Positions 8,285 through 16,796 of a DNA stretch of 53,379 nucleotides are shown here, one piece after another. Every line of letters begins with the position of its first letter. Within the stretch, counting starts at the first letter, position 1. A model generated the notes under the pieces. The model saw only the letters and a list, made by a program, of their open reading frames with translations. It did no database searches and was not told the origin of the DNA. The DNA is from JBMNTP01 sp050945795 (lineage in GTDB: Bacteria > Bacillota > Clostridia > Christensenellales > MGBC116941): contig JBMNTP010000011.1 of NCBI GenBank assembly GCA_050945795.1, forward strand, positions 1 to 53,379, written 5' to 3'. Both the position numbers and the translations under genes were made by a program.

Positions 8285-8305
8285 CGCCGGGCCGAAGGAG
8301 ATTTA

Positions 8306-9904
8306 ATGGCAACAAAATTTGTTTTTGTGACGGGGGGCGTCGTTTCCTCGCTGGGGAAAGGCATAACAGCTTCATCTTTGGGCAGGCTGCTTAAAAGCCG
8401 CGGCCTTAAGGTATCCATGCAAAAGTTTGACCCTTATATAAATATAGATCCCGGCACTATGAGCCCTTTGCAGCATGGCGAGGTATATGTTACGGAGGAC
8501 GGAGCAGAAACCGACCTTGATGTAGGGCATTACGAAAGATTCATAGATGAAAACTGCTCAAGGAGCAGCAATGTAACGACGGGCAAGATTTACTGGGCAG
8601 TTATAGAAAAAGAAAGACGGGGCGGTTTTCTCGGCGGCACAGTGCAGGTAATACCGCATATTACAAACGAGATAAAAGAGCGCATACTCTGCGCCTCGAG
8701 AACTGATTCGCCGCCCGATGTGCTTATAACCGAAATAGGCGGCACCGTTGGCGATATAGAAAGCCAGCCTTTCCTTGAAGCCATAAGGCAGATTAAGCGC
8801 GATTTAGGCGCCGAACACTGTCTTTATCTCCATGTTACACTTATGCCGTATATTAAAAAGGCGGGTGAGCTTAAAACTAAGCCGACACAGCACAGCGTTA
8901 AAGAGCTGCGCTCCATAGGCATACAGCCCGACATAATCGTATGCCGCAGCGAAAGAAGCATACCCAAAGAAACGCGGGATAAAATAGGGCTATTTTGCAA
9001 TATAGACGGACGGTTTGTAGTTGAAAACCTTGATTGCGATTCGATATATGAAGCGCCGCTGCTGCTTCAGGAAGAAGGACTTGATAAGCTGGTCATAGAA
9101 AAGCTGTGCTTAGACTGCGGAGAAGCGGATATGACCAAGTGGCGGTCTATGGTGGAGCGCATAAAAAATCCTAAAAAAGAAATAACCGTGGCTATCGCCG
9201 GAAAGTATGTAGAGCTAAAGGATTCATATCTTAGCATCGCCGAGGCGCTGCTTCATGCCGGTATAGAGAACGGGGTAGGCGTTAATATAAAATGGATAGG
9301 CCCTTCAGGCATGGGTGGCATCGACGATAACGCCGCCGCCGAGGCTCTTTGTGGATGTTCAGCTCTTATTGTGCCGGGCGGCCTTGACGACAATGGCTCT
9401 GAGGGCAAATTAAAGCTTATAAGCTATGCGAGGCGGCATAAGCTGCCGCTGCTAGGTATATCCGGCGGTATGCATCTTATGGCCGAGGAGTTTGCGTCAA
9501 ATGTGCTGGGGCTTAGCGGCGCCGGCAGCGTTAAAGATAGGCCAAACACGCCGCATCCTGTTATATGCGCGGCGCCGGAGAGGAAAAGCTGCTCCGACGG
9601 CGTAAGGCGGGGGGCGGATAGCATAAGGCTGGTGCCGGGAACAAGGGCATATGAGACTTACGGGATGGAGGAGATTTCTGAAAGGCACAGAAACCGTATG
9701 GAAGTCAATCCCAAATATGAAAAAATATTTAGCGACGCCGGGTTTATATGCTCGGGTTACGGCGCGGACAGTAGCCTTATAGAGATCATGGAGCTTAAAG
9801 GGCAGTGGTATATAGGCGTTATATTCCATGGAGAATATAAGTCGCGGCCGAACAGACCGCATCCGCTTTTTGTTTCGCTGGTAAGAGAGGCGGCGCGGCT
9901 TTAG
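8306..9904 (+). CDS. pyrG: CTP synthase with a degenerate glutaminase domain
   Basis: A 532-residue enzyme that aminates UTP to CTP. The amidoligase domain (1-270) looks intact: TGGVVSSLGKGI, DPYINIDPGTM, EIGGTVGDIESQPF and KTKPTQHSVKELRS are present. The class I glutaminase domain (about 285-530) is altered. The nucleophile cysteine of the usual GICLGMQ is Ser386 (GISGGMH, codon 9461-9463), the PGGFGxRGxxGK lid reads PGGLDDNGSEGK, and HPEF reads HGEY, keeping His508 and Glu510. Glutamine hydrolysis is probably lost, leaving free ammonia as nitrogen source; this is inference from the known need for Cys. The start follows GAAGGAG. Whether a second, normal pyrG exists cannot be seen here. Confidence 0.95.
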   Translation: MATKFVFVTGGVVSSLGKGITASSLGRLLKSRGLKVSMQKFDPYINIDPGTMSPLQHGEVYVTEDGAETDLDVGHYERFIDENCSRSSNVTTGKIYWAVIEKERRGGFLGGTVQVIPHITNEIKERILCASRTDSPPDVLITEIGGTVGDIESQPFLEAIRQIKRDLGAEHCLYLHVTLMPYIKKAGELKTKPTQHSVKELRSIGIQPDIIVCRSERSIPKETRDKIGLFCNIDGRFVVENLDCDSIYEAPLLLQEEGLDKLVIEKLCLDCGEADMTKWRSMVERIKNPKKEITVAIAGKYVELKDSYLSIAEALLHAGIENGVGVNIKWIGPSGMGGIDDNAAAEALCGCSALIVPGGLDDNGSEGKLKLISYARRHKLPLLGISGGMHLMAEEFASNVLGLSGAGSVKDRPNTPHPVICAAPERKSCSDGVRRGADSIRLVPGTRAYETYGMEEISERHRNRMEVNPKYEKIFSDAGFICSGYGADSSLIEIMELKGQWYIGVIFHGEYKSRPNRPHPLFVSLVREAARL

Positions 9905-9945
9905 CTGCCGCGAAAGTATTCGATATAATGTCTTTTAGGGCAAAT

Positions 9946-9974
9946 AAAAAAGTGTGCGAAAGCACACTTTTTGT
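9946..9974. terminator. Bidirectional rho-independent terminator
   Basis: AAAAAGTGTGC and GCACACTTTTT form an 11-base stem with a GAAA tetraloop, between the convergent pyrG and DUF1622 genes. Confidence 0.9.
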
Positions 9975-9986
9975 TATCCCGGTCTT

Positions 9987-10334
9987 TTAATGCTTGGGAT
10001 GCGCCGCCTCTTTTTGCAGCTGTCGGGCTTCCTCGGTTTTTATCTCCCACTGTATCATTATAGTGAGTATGGCACGCAGCGTTATTATAGACGCGACAAT
10101 GCCGATTTCCTGCCATGTGCGCACTACTACCGTTCTTAGTATTTCTCCCGCCAGTTTGAATTCCAGCGCCAGCGCCAGTTGGTTTGCCAAATCAAGCCGT
10201 ACCGATTTGCCTGTTTTCAAATAGGCTATAAACCCTTTAACCGCCGCTATAATTATTATTACAACACCTATAAGCTCTATTATCAGTATAAGAAGGTTAA
10301 GCGCCGGTGTTATTATACTTTCAATCTGTTCCAT
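9987..10334 (-). CDS. DUF1622 family membrane protein
   Basis: A 115-residue small membrane protein. Two hydrophobic segments (about 10-40 and 78-98) flank a conserved cytoplasmic-type stretch, LALALEFKLAGEILRTVVVRT, which is the signature of the DUF1622 family. Function is not known. The C-terminus is charged (EEARQLQKEAAHPKH). The ribosome binding site is AGGAG. It stands alone on the minus strand between the pyrG terminator and the divergent GntR/ABC operon. Confidence 0.8.
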   Translation of the reverse strand: MEQIESIITPALNLLILIIELIGVVIIIIAAVKGFIAYLKTGKSVRLDLANQLALALEFKLAGEILRTVVVRTWQEIGIVASIITLRAILTIMIQWEIKTEEARQLQKEAAHPKH

Positions 10335-10451
10335 ACTTTTTCTCCTGTTGCAATTTTAAGCATTAATTAAAGGCATTATACAATTAACACGGCTGCTTAG
10401 CAAGCCAGCCGGCATTTTCATAGATCTACCGTATTATTTTGAGAATTCCTC

Positions 10452-10501
10452 TTGACAATACCGTCAACTGTTATATACTTAGTTGCATAAGTAATTAACT
10501 A
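10452..10501 (+). promoter_or_regulatory. Sigma-A promoter and candidate GntR operator
   Basis: TTGACA at 10452-10457 and TATACT at 10474-10479 are separated by 16 bases. Directly after the -10 box, TAGTT (10480-10484) and AACTA (10497-10501) form an inverted repeat over the expected transcription start, a suitable place for autorepression by the GntR protein encoded next. Confidence 0.65.
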
Positions 10502-10523
10502 TTTAACAAGTGGGGTGGGGCGA

Positions 10524-10889
10524 TTGTGGAAATTGAATTCAGATAAACCGATTTTTTTGCAGATTGCCGAGGGCATTGAGGACGCGATATTATCGGGGGC
10601 GTTTAAAGAGGAGGAACAGATACCCTCTACAAACGAAATATCCGCAGAATATCGCATCAATCCGGCAACGGCGCTAAAGGGCGTCAACATTTTGGTGGAT
10701 GAAGAAATACTTTATAAAAAGAGGGGCATAGGAATGTTTGTAACCAAAGGAGCGACTAAAATAATTGCGCGAAAGCGCAGCCAAAGGTTTTTCGAGGATT
10801 ATGTCAGCAATCTTATAGCCGAAGCGAAAAAGCTGGACCTGTCAAAAGAAGACATCATAGCTATGCTTGAGAGGGGGTTTAAGCAATGA
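10524..10889 (+). CDS. GntR family regulator, YtrA type
   Basis: A protein of about 121 residues with an N-terminal winged helix (about 5-75; PIFLQIAEGIEDAILSGAF, IPSTNEISAEYRINPATALKG) and a short C-terminal helical tail in place of a large effector domain. This is the YtrA subfamily, which usually represses the ABC transporter operon that it heads. The two ABC genes directly follow, and the stop overlaps the next start (ATGA). The start is uncertain: TTG 10524 has GGGGTG six bases upstream, while GTG 10515 would lie inside that site. Its ligand is unknown; relatives in Bacillus respond to cell-wall antibiotics. Confidence 0.85.
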   Translation: MWKLNSDKPIFLQIAEGIEDAILSGAFKEEEQIPSTNEISAEYRINPATALKGVNILVDEEILYKKRGIGMFVTKGATKIIARKRSQRFFEDYVSNLIAEAKKLDLSKEDIIAMLERGFKQ

Positions 10890-11746
10890 GCGGAGCGATA
10901 GAACTTAAAGGCATAGGCAAAAACTATGGTAGCGTTAAGGCGCTTGAAGACGTTACCCTTACCTTCATGCCGTCTACAATATACGGCTTGCTCGGCAGAA
11001 ACGGAGCCGGCAAAACAACGCTGCTGAATATAATTGCCGACCGTGTTTTTAAGGATACAGGTGAGTTAATATTTAGCGGCGAGCAGCAAGGCGCTTTTTC
11101 GGAGCGCTCAGGCATATTCATGGTATCTGAAAGCAGCCTTTATCCCGAGGCCATGAGGGTGCGAGATGTTTTCAGATGGACAAAAGAATTCTATCCCTCC
11201 TTCGACCTTGAAAAGGCGGGGCGGTTATCAGAGCGGTTTGCGCTGAACACCAAATCAAAAGTAAAGGCGCTATCGACAGGCTACGGCTCGATATTAAAAA
11301 ATATAGTGGCTTTATGCCTTGATGTGCCGTATATACTTTTAGATGAGCCAGTGCTTGGGCTTGACGCAAATCATCGCGAGTTGTTTTACCGCCTGCTTAT
11401 AGAAAAGTACAATGAAAAGCCCGCCACATACATTATCTCCACGCACATAATAGAGGAAATACAAAACATTATAGAGCGGGTGGTAATTATAGATAAAGGC
11501 AGGATTATAAAAGACGAGTCTTGCGCCGACCTTATGGGCATGGGATATACAATAACAGGCGCTAAGGGCGCGGTTGATGAATACGTCAAAGGCCGCGATG
11601 TTATAGGGCAAAGGCAAATAGGCGGCATAAAAACCGCGTATATAATGGGAAATGCGCCGGATGCCGCGCCGCAGTGGCTTGAAATAGGGCGGCCCGACCT
11701 GCAAACGCTTTTCATACAGCTTACAGGCGAAACGGAGGTTGATTGA
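10886..11746 (+). CDS. ABC transporter ATP-binding protein (YtrB-like)
   Basis: A 286-residue ATPase. Walker A is GRNGAGKTT (residues 37-45), Walker B is ILLDEPVLGLD and the switch histidine is in ISTHIIEE. The ABC signature is unusual, LSTGYGS rather than LSGGQ, as in other transporters controlled by YtrA-type regulators. The last 70 residues form a C-terminal extension. It is translationally coupled to the regulator before it and overlaps the leader of the permease gene after it. Export of a toxic or membrane-active compound is likely but not shown. Confidence 0.88.
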   Translation: MSGAIELKGIGKNYGSVKALEDVTLTFMPSTIYGLLGRNGAGKTTLLNIIADRVFKDTGELIFSGEQQGAFSERSGIFMVSESSLYPEAMRVRDVFRWTKEFYPSFDLEKAGRLSERFALNTKSKVKALSTGYGSILKNIVALCLDVPYILLDEPVLGLDANHRELFYRLLIEKYNEKPATYIISTHIIEEIQNIIERVVIIDKGRIIKDESCADLMGMGYTITGAKGAVDEYVKGRDVIGQRQIGGIKTAYIMGNAPDAAPQWLEIGRPDLQTLFIQLTGETEVD

Positions 11747-11747
11747 C

Positions 11748-12476
11748 ATGAGAATTGCATCGGCTATAAAATATCAGCTTTGGAGCGTAAAAAACAGCCT
11801 TATAATATACTACGCTATAATGTACGCGCTATTTATACTGGCGATTGTAAATCTAAGGGCGGCGCAGCAAGCGAATATGGTCGTCTCGATGGGCGGCTTT
11901 GAAGGCGCGAGCATTATATTCATATTTGTTATGGGGCTGAATCTGTTCAAAGAAAGCTTTAATATGCTCATGCAAAACGGAATAGATAGAAAGCGCATAT
12001 TCGCTTCGTCAATAGTGGTGCTGCTGATTGTTGCCGCATTTATGGCGCTGCTTGATTTAATTAACTCGAACATAGTTGGCGGTATGATAAGCTATACTAC
12101 ATTTTTCTCGCAGATATATTCTTCAAGCGTTATGAAAATCGGATATATAGGCGAGTTATTGTGGAGCATGGTGTTTTATGCCGGCTTTGCCGTCATAGGC
12201 CTGTTTATAGCCTCTCTTTATTATCGCATGAGCAAGGGCATGAAGATATTGGTATCGGTTGGTGTGCCGGCGCTGATGTTTATAGGGCTGCCGTTGTTTG
12301 ACGGACGGGTATTTGGCGGAAAGCTGTTCGCCGCGATAGGACGGTTTGTTAACTTCATATTCGGCTTCGCGCACGGCGGTAATCCTTACATATATGTAAT
12401 GTGCGGAACGGCATTCCTTATTATAGCGGCGGCGCTTGTGTGGCTTGTTATAAGACGCGCACAGGTAAAGGTATAA
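11748..12476 (+). CDS. ABC transporter permease
   Basis: A membrane protein of 242 residues with about six hydrophobic segments (around residues 17-35, 48-66, 85-105, 140-165, 172-190 and 213-235). It resembles ABC-2 type permeases by layout rather than by a clear motif. ATG 11748 has GGAGG at 11734-11738; an in-frame TTG lies nine bases earlier. It is the third gene of the GntR operon and would form the membrane part with the preceding ATPase. Confidence 0.78.
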   Translation: MRIASAIKYQLWSVKNSLIIYYAIMYALFILAIVNLRAAQQANMVVSMGGFEGASIIFIFVMGLNLFKESFNMLMQNGIDRKRIFASSIVVLLIVAAFMALLDLINSNIVGGMISYTTFFSQIYSSSVMKIGYIGELLWSMVFYAGFAVIGLFIASLYYRMSKGMKILVSVGVPALMFIGLPLFDGRVFGGKLFAAIGRFVNFIFGFAHGGNPYIYVMCGTAFLIIAAALVWLVIRRAQVKV

Positions 12477-12508
12477 GCGCCGAATCAAAAAAATATTCTA
12501 CCAAAAGC

Positions 12509-12535
12509 AAAAGGGCGGTTAAACCGCCCTTTTTA
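12509..12535. terminator. Bidirectional rho-independent terminator
   Basis: AAAAGGGCGGTT and AACCGCCCTTTTT form a strong stem with almost no loop, between the convergent permease and ispE genes. Confidence 0.9.
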
Positions 12536-12545
12536 TATGCCGCTT

Positions 12546-13379
12546 TCATTCAATTATTATATCCACAGCCTTCTTAGTCGTATGCACTGCCGCGCTCCAT
12601 ACATCTATATTCTTACATGCCGCTTTAGCCGCCCTCTCCGATGCGAAAACGCCAAACACCGCACTGCCGCTGCCGCTCATGCCCGCTTCAGAAGCACCTT
12701 CGCCCATCAAACAGGCAATCAGCCTATCTATATCCGGACACAGTCTCGCCGCGCTGCGATGCAGAGCGTTTTTAAGGCCGCCGGCTCTTCCGCTCTTCAC
12801 CGCCTCCGTCACTTTATCCATATCCGGTTGCTCGCCGCCGCCTTCGTCGTAAAGCTGATAAGCTTCCGCCGTTGATATTCCGCGGTTAGGCTTGGCGATT
12901 ACAAGGTGATAATCCCTATGCTTAAGCGGTTCTATAACCTCGCCCGCACCTCGCACACGCGCCAATCCGCCATGCATCAAAAAGGGCACGTCGGCGCCCG
13001 TTTCCGCAGCCAGCTCCAGCAACCGCTGCGTAGTAAATTTGCCGTATATAGCGTTCATACCCAGCAATACGCCTGCCGCATCCGAGCTGCCGCCGCCCAG
13101 CCCCGCTTGCATGGGTATATGCTTTTTTATATATATAGCCGCGCCTTTGCCGCTTTCACGCTGATACGCCGCCGCCGCCTTATACGCTATGTTGCGTTTG
13201 CCCGACGGCCCGCCTTCGCATTCCACGCTTACGCTGTCCGACGCGCGAAGCTCTATATCATCATATAAAGATATGCTTTGAACAAGCATATCAAGCTCGT
13301 GGAGCCGGTCCGGCCTTATGCCTTTTATAGATAACGCCCAATTTATCTTGGCGCCCGCTCTTATCCTAGCTGTCCGCAA
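12546..13379 (-). CDS. ispE: 4-diphosphocytidyl-2-C-methyl-D-erythritol kinase
   Basis: A 277-residue GHMP kinase that phosphorylates the 2-hydroxyl of CDP-methylerythritol in the non-mevalonate isoprenoid pathway. The N-terminal AGAKINWALSIKG, the ATP-binding PMQAGLGGGSSDAAG and the C-terminal MSGSGSAVFGV motifs are all present. The start is TTG at 13379, preceded by GGGGTGA. In several Firmicutes ispE lies next to veg; here veg is 8.6 kb away, with the glycan operon between them. Confidence 0.93.
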   Translation of the reverse strand: MRTARIRAGAKINWALSIKGIRPDRLHELDMLVQSISLYDDIELRASDSVSVECEGGPSGKRNIAYKAAAAYQRESGKGAAIYIKKHIPMQAGLGGGSSDAAGVLLGMNAIYGKFTTQRLLELAAETGADVPFLMHGGLARVRGAGEVIEPLKHRDYHLVIAKPNRGISTAEAYQLYDEGGGEQPDMDKVTEAVKSGRAGGLKNALHRSAARLCPDIDRLIACLMGEGASEAGMSGSGSAVFGVFASERAAKAACKNIDVWSAAVHTTKKAVDIIIE

Positions 13380-13439
13380 TTATATCACCCCATCGGCATT
13401 ATAACACGTTCTCTTGCTTTTTCCCTATGCCCGAGCGGG

Positions 13440-13763
13440 TATTTAGAAAAAGAAAAGGTAAGGCCAAAAGAAATCAATTGAGGCGGGGATTATATAAAGG
13501 TTGTGAATGTTAGTAATGGACGTAGGGAGAGGGAGAGGGAGAGGTAGTGGGAGGGGTTGAGGCATAGGAAAACCCGAAAAATCGATAAGTTATTCCTGAA
13601 AATATTTTAGCGAGGGCATATGCCCTCGCCGCAGTTTATCGGTCTGAAAAACATCAACACATGTAAAATGCCTTTGCAAAGGCATTTTACCAATGGTATT
13701 CTTAAGGGACAATTGTCCCTTAAGCGGAGGTTCCATGGCAGCGCCTCCAACGTACCTCTAACG
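13440..13763. repeat. Intergenic cluster of palindromic repeats
   Basis: No gene is visible between ispE and the ligase gene. A degenerate copy of the TTTAGAAAAAGAAAAGG element (also found at 25, 28 and 31 kb) lies at about 13450-13480, followed by a purine-rich GAGAGGGAGAGG tract at 13525-13550. Then come three perfect centre-symmetric palindromes: GCGAGGGCATATGCCCTCGC at 13610-13629, a 24-base AAAATGCCTTTG-type palindrome at 13665-13688, and a 24-base CTTAAGGGACAA-type palindrome at 13701-13724. A GGAGG..GCCTCC pair follows at 13726-13747. Confidence 0.8.
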
Positions 13764-13765
13764 TA

Positions 13766-15160
13766 CTAATCAAGCTTGCTGTATATTGTTTTACCGGCGG
13801 GGTTTTTAGGTATTTCGGATATTACTTTAACCTTAAGCGCGGCGGGATTTATCTTGGTCTTTGTGAGCGCGTACTCACGAACGTCATCGGCGATATCCGG
13901 CTCTGTTATATAGAATACAATATTATTATCGCTGCCTGAACAGGCGCATTCTATATCAAACTTAGATTTTACAAGCCGCTCACACTCGTCAAGGCTGACG
14001 CGAAAACCGTATATCTTCAGAAAGCGGGATTTGCGCCCTACTATATAGTAATATCCGTCCTTGTCGCGGTAAGCTATATCGCCGGTATGAAGCACTCCGT
14101 TGCGCTCGTCACCTTTTATAAGGTCATCTGCCGACAGCGCATAGCCGAGCGTTACATTTTTACCCCGGAATCCCATTTCCCCGGGCGTATCCGGCTCGTC
14201 AATTATATTCCCGTCGGCGTCGATGAGAAAAAGCTCGCCGTTTGGTATCGGGCCTCCAATGCTGCCGCATTTCTCCAGCGCCTTTTCATGCGGGAGATAC
14301 GCCATGCGTGCCGTGCCCTCGGTTTGGCCAAAAGTGGCTATAAAGCGCTTGCCCGAGTCTAAAGCGAATTGAGCGAACTCACGATGCAGCTCTTCTGTCA
14401 TTTTGCCGCCGCCCTGTGACAGCGTTTTAAGGTATGGCAAATCCATGCGGAAAAATCGCAGCTTTTTAAGTATTTCATAGCTGTACGGCACGCCGGTAAA
14501 GCTAGTGGCTTTATGCTCTTTTAAAAAGTCCCAAAAATGCTTATCGGTGAGAGTGGCGTTTGTCAGTAGCAGCTTTGCGCCGGCATACAAATGACTGTTT
14601 ACAACAGACAATCCGTATGTGTAATTCATGGGCAAATCAATTAAAGGGCGCTCGTTAGCGTCCAGCTCAAAGAACTGAGCAACGTTTCGCGCGTTTGCTT
14701 CAAGGTTTAGATAGCTGTGCCGCACCAGCTTGGGGCTGCCTGTTGAGCCGGAGGTGGTAAGCAGCAGCGACAGCTCATTATAAAGCGGAGGAGCGTCAAG
14801 CCCTGTTTTAAGCAGGGTATACCCGTATGCTCCTCCCTGCGGCTTATACTCAAATGAATCGGCTATATTTTCCGGTGTCCATATATACGCCGGACTGTAA
14901 GTTTCTATAAGCGCGCCTAGCATCTGCCTATCAAGATTCATATCAAGTAGCAGCGGCACTATCCGCGAGCAAAGACTAGCTGAGTATCCTGCCAAAGTGC
15001 CTATATTATTGGCGCAAAGCATAAATACCAGTGTCCTGCCGTCTGTCCAGTTGGAAAATTGCTCGGAAAGGCTTATTATTTCGCCGTAAGTTATCGATGC
15101 GCCGCTTTGATCTATAGCGGCGATGGAGTTTTTATCTTTTTTATTGAGTTCTAAATACAT
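13766..15160 (-). CDS. AMP-forming acyl-CoA/acyl-ACP ligase (ANL superfamily)
   Basis: A 464-residue adenylate-forming enzyme. The ATP loop LLTTSGSTGSPK, the FGQTEGTARM motif, LHTGDIAYRDKDGYYYIVGR and the C-terminal catalytic lysine in NPAGKTIYS are all present, so it should be active. It is shorter than typical acyl-CoA synthetases. As the last gene of an operon with an acyl carrier protein and a ketoacyl reductase, it most likely adenylates an organic acid and loads it onto that carrier (inference). ATG 15160 follows AAGGGA 13 bases after the reductase stop; an upstream in-frame ATG at 15202 would overlap the reductase gene. Confidence 0.88.
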   Translation of the reverse strand: MYLELNKKDKNSIAAIDQSGASITYGEIISLSEQFSNWTDGRTLVFMLCANNIGTLAGYSASLCSRIVPLLLDMNLDRQMLGALIETYSPAYIWTPENIADSFEYKPQGGAYGYTLLKTGLDAPPLYNELSLLLTTSGSTGSPKLVRHSYLNLEANARNVAQFFELDANERPLIDLPMNYTYGLSVVNSHLYAGAKLLLTNATLTDKHFWDFLKEHKATSFTGVPYSYEILKKLRFFRMDLPYLKTLSQGGGKMTEELHREFAQFALDSGKRFIATFGQTEGTARMAYLPHEKALEKCGSIGGPIPNGELFLIDADGNIIDEPDTPGEMGFRGKNVTLGYALSADDLIKGDERNGVLHTGDIAYRDKDGYYYIVGRKSRFLKIYGFRVSLDECERLVKSKFDIECACSGSDNNIVFYITEPDIADDVREYALTKTKINPAALKVKVISEIPKNPAGKTIYSKLD

Positions 15161-15173
15161 TTTTATGTTTCCC

Positions 15174-15932
15174 TTATAAAATTGCGCCGCCATCGACGCC
15201 AAGAATTTGCCCCGTAATATATGCGGATTTGTCCGAAGCTAAAAATACGCAGGCATTAGCTATATCGATGGGCTCGGCCAGCCTGCCCATGCCTATGCCG
15301 TCTATTCTCGCCTGTAGCTTATCCTCCGCCGCTATCGCCAGCATACCTGTATTGGTGATGCCGGGGGCGATAGCGTTTACACGCACACCCGAAGGTGCGA
15401 GCTCTTTAGATGCCGATCTGGTTAAGGATATTACGGCGCCTTTTGAGGCGGAATAAGCCACGCGGCCTCTATCCCCGCGCACACCTACTATAGACGAAAT
15501 ATTTATAATGCTGCCGCTTTTTTGTCGGCTCATTAAGCGCGAAACAAGCTGTATAAGCTCTATTACCGCATATACGTTTACCTCGAACATGCGCCTTAGC
15601 ATGTCCCGTGATATCATGCCTAAAAGCTCATTGCTGGCAAGGCCGGCATTGTTTACAAGCACATCTATGCGACCCTGCTCGCGCCTTATGCGCATTATAG
15701 CTTCCTTTGCCGCGGCGGCGTCGGTTATGTCAAAGTACATGGGGATTACGCTTTGGCGGCCGCCGCCTGTATATTGCGCCACCCATTCATCCATACTGCC
15801 CTCTTTAAGTTCGTTGGCGTAAACCGTAGCGCCTTCCATAGCGAATTGCTCGGCTATCGCCCGGCCTATGCCATGGCCCGCACCGGTTACAAGGCAGATT
15901 TTGCCGTTTAAACTTCCGCTCAATTCAGTCAT
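15174..15932 (-). CDS. Short-chain dehydrogenase, FabG-like 3-oxoacyl reductase
   Basis: A 252-residue NAD(P)-dependent reductase. TGAGHGIG (cofactor binding, residues 16-23), NNAGL, the catalytic Ser of NISSIVG, Tyr and Lys of YSASKGAV and the C-terminal ITGQILGVDGG are present. FabG-type proteins reduce 3-oxoacyl-ACP to 3-hydroxyacyl-ACP. Lying directly between the acyl carrier protein and the ligase genes, it probably sets the hydroxyl on the acyl group carried by that protein, though it could act on a sugar instead. The ribosome binding site is GGAGGAG. Confidence 0.88.
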   Translation of the reverse strand: MTELSGSLNGKICLVTGAGHGIGRAIAEQFAMEGATVYANELKEGSMDEWVAQYTGGGRQSVIPMYFDITDAAAAKEAIMRIRREQGRIDVLVNNAGLASNELLGMISRDMLRRMFEVNVYAVIELIQLVSRLMSRQKSGSIINISSIVGVRGDRGRVAYSASKGAVISLTRSASKELAPSGVRVNAIAPGITNTGMLAIAAEDKLQARIDGIGMGRLAEPIDIANACVFLASDKSAYITGQILGVDGGAIL

Positions 15933-15949
15933 GCCGCGCTCCTCCTAAA

Positions 15950-16189
15950 CTATATTTCAATGCCGAGCCTTTGGAGCACCGCTAAACCTGTATCGTATGA
16001 ATTGAATTCGAGTATATCGTCTGTATCAAACATTAAGTCGAATTCTTCTTCCAGCGCCGTTACAAGGTTCATATGGCTTACCGAATCCCAGGCCGGTAGC
16101 GTCATTATTGAAAGCTCGCTGTTAATTAAAGAGCTGTCTATTTCAAAAGTGTCTATGAAAGCTTTTGCGTATCTTTCAAGGTTTGTCAT
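15950..16189 (-). CDS. Acyl carrier protein-like protein
   Basis: A 79-residue acidic carrier protein with the phosphopantetheine attachment serine at position 36, in AWDSVSHMNL, and the four-helix pattern of the family. It has the WDS sequence typical of pathway-specific carriers rather than the GADSLD of housekeeping AcpP. The start at ATG 16189, behind AAGGAG, overlaps the end of the GNAT gene by 14 bases, so the two are translationally linked. It is followed 18 bases later by the reductase gene. It is expected to hold the acyl group used by this operon. Confidence 0.87.
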   Translation of the reverse strand: MTNLERYAKAFIDTFEIDSSLINSELSIMTLPAWDSVSHMNLVTALEEEFDLMFDTDDILEFNSYDTGLAVLQRLGIEI

Positions 16190-16745
16190 GTCGTTGTTTC
16201 TCCTTGTATTCTTTATAAAGCGGCACGAAATCCTCACGTATAACCGAATTGGCTATAACATTATGGTGCTTGCCGCCTTTAAATATGCGTTGGCGCAGTA
16301 TGCCCTCTTCTTTAAGCCCGCATTTGGCCGCCAGCTTGCGGGACATCAGGTTATATTCAAGCACAGTGCCGTATACGCAATTGAGGTTGAGCTCGTTAAA
16401 GGCGTAGTTGAGTATGCCCATCATGGCATCGACCATATCGCCCGGCCTTCTGTCCTCCGGTTTCGCCTTTGTTTTTTGGGCCAGCTCCGCCGTTTGGTTT
16501 TTATGGTCTATATTTGTAAGCATAATCATGCCTATCGCCGGCCCATCTTTTAATTGTATCATACATCTAAGCTCTTTTTGCTGATCATATGATGAGAACC
16601 ACCTAACCTGCCTGTCATATGATACCGGAAAAGCGTATCCGGCAATCATTTTTTCTATGGCGGGGTCGTTCATCATGTCCTGCAAAAAAGCAAGGTCGGC
16701 TTCTTCTATTGCTCTTAGTATAACGCGACCGCTATCTATATTCAT
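16176..16745 (-). CDS. GNAT family N-acetyltransferase (RimJ/RimL or PseH type)
   Basis: A 189-residue acyltransferase with the RimJ/L layout: an N-terminal VILRAIEEADLAFLQ strand-helix, a central GMIMLTNIDHKNQTAEL core and the C-terminal NLMSRKLAAKCGLKEEGILRQ motif. Sugar N-acyltransferases such as PseH and WecD belong to this fold. Its place between an aminotransferase gene and an acyl carrier protein gene suggests that it transfers the carried acyl group to an amino sugar (inference). ATG 16745 follows AAGGGG; the TTG six bases earlier is possible. Confidence 0.85.
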   Translation of the reverse strand: MNIDSGRVILRAIEEADLAFLQDMMNDPAIEKMIAGYAFPVSYDRQVRWFSSYDQQKELRCMIQLKDGPAIGMIMLTNIDHKNQTAELAQKTKAKPEDRRPGDMVDAMMGILNYAFNELNLNCVYGTVLEYNLMSRKLAAKCGLKEEGILRQRIFKGGKHHNVIANSVIREDFVPLYKEYKEKQRHDKP

Positions 16746-16796
16746 AACCAAGCCCCTTTCATATTGCTGTCTAACTCCCTTATATTCTTACCCGTA

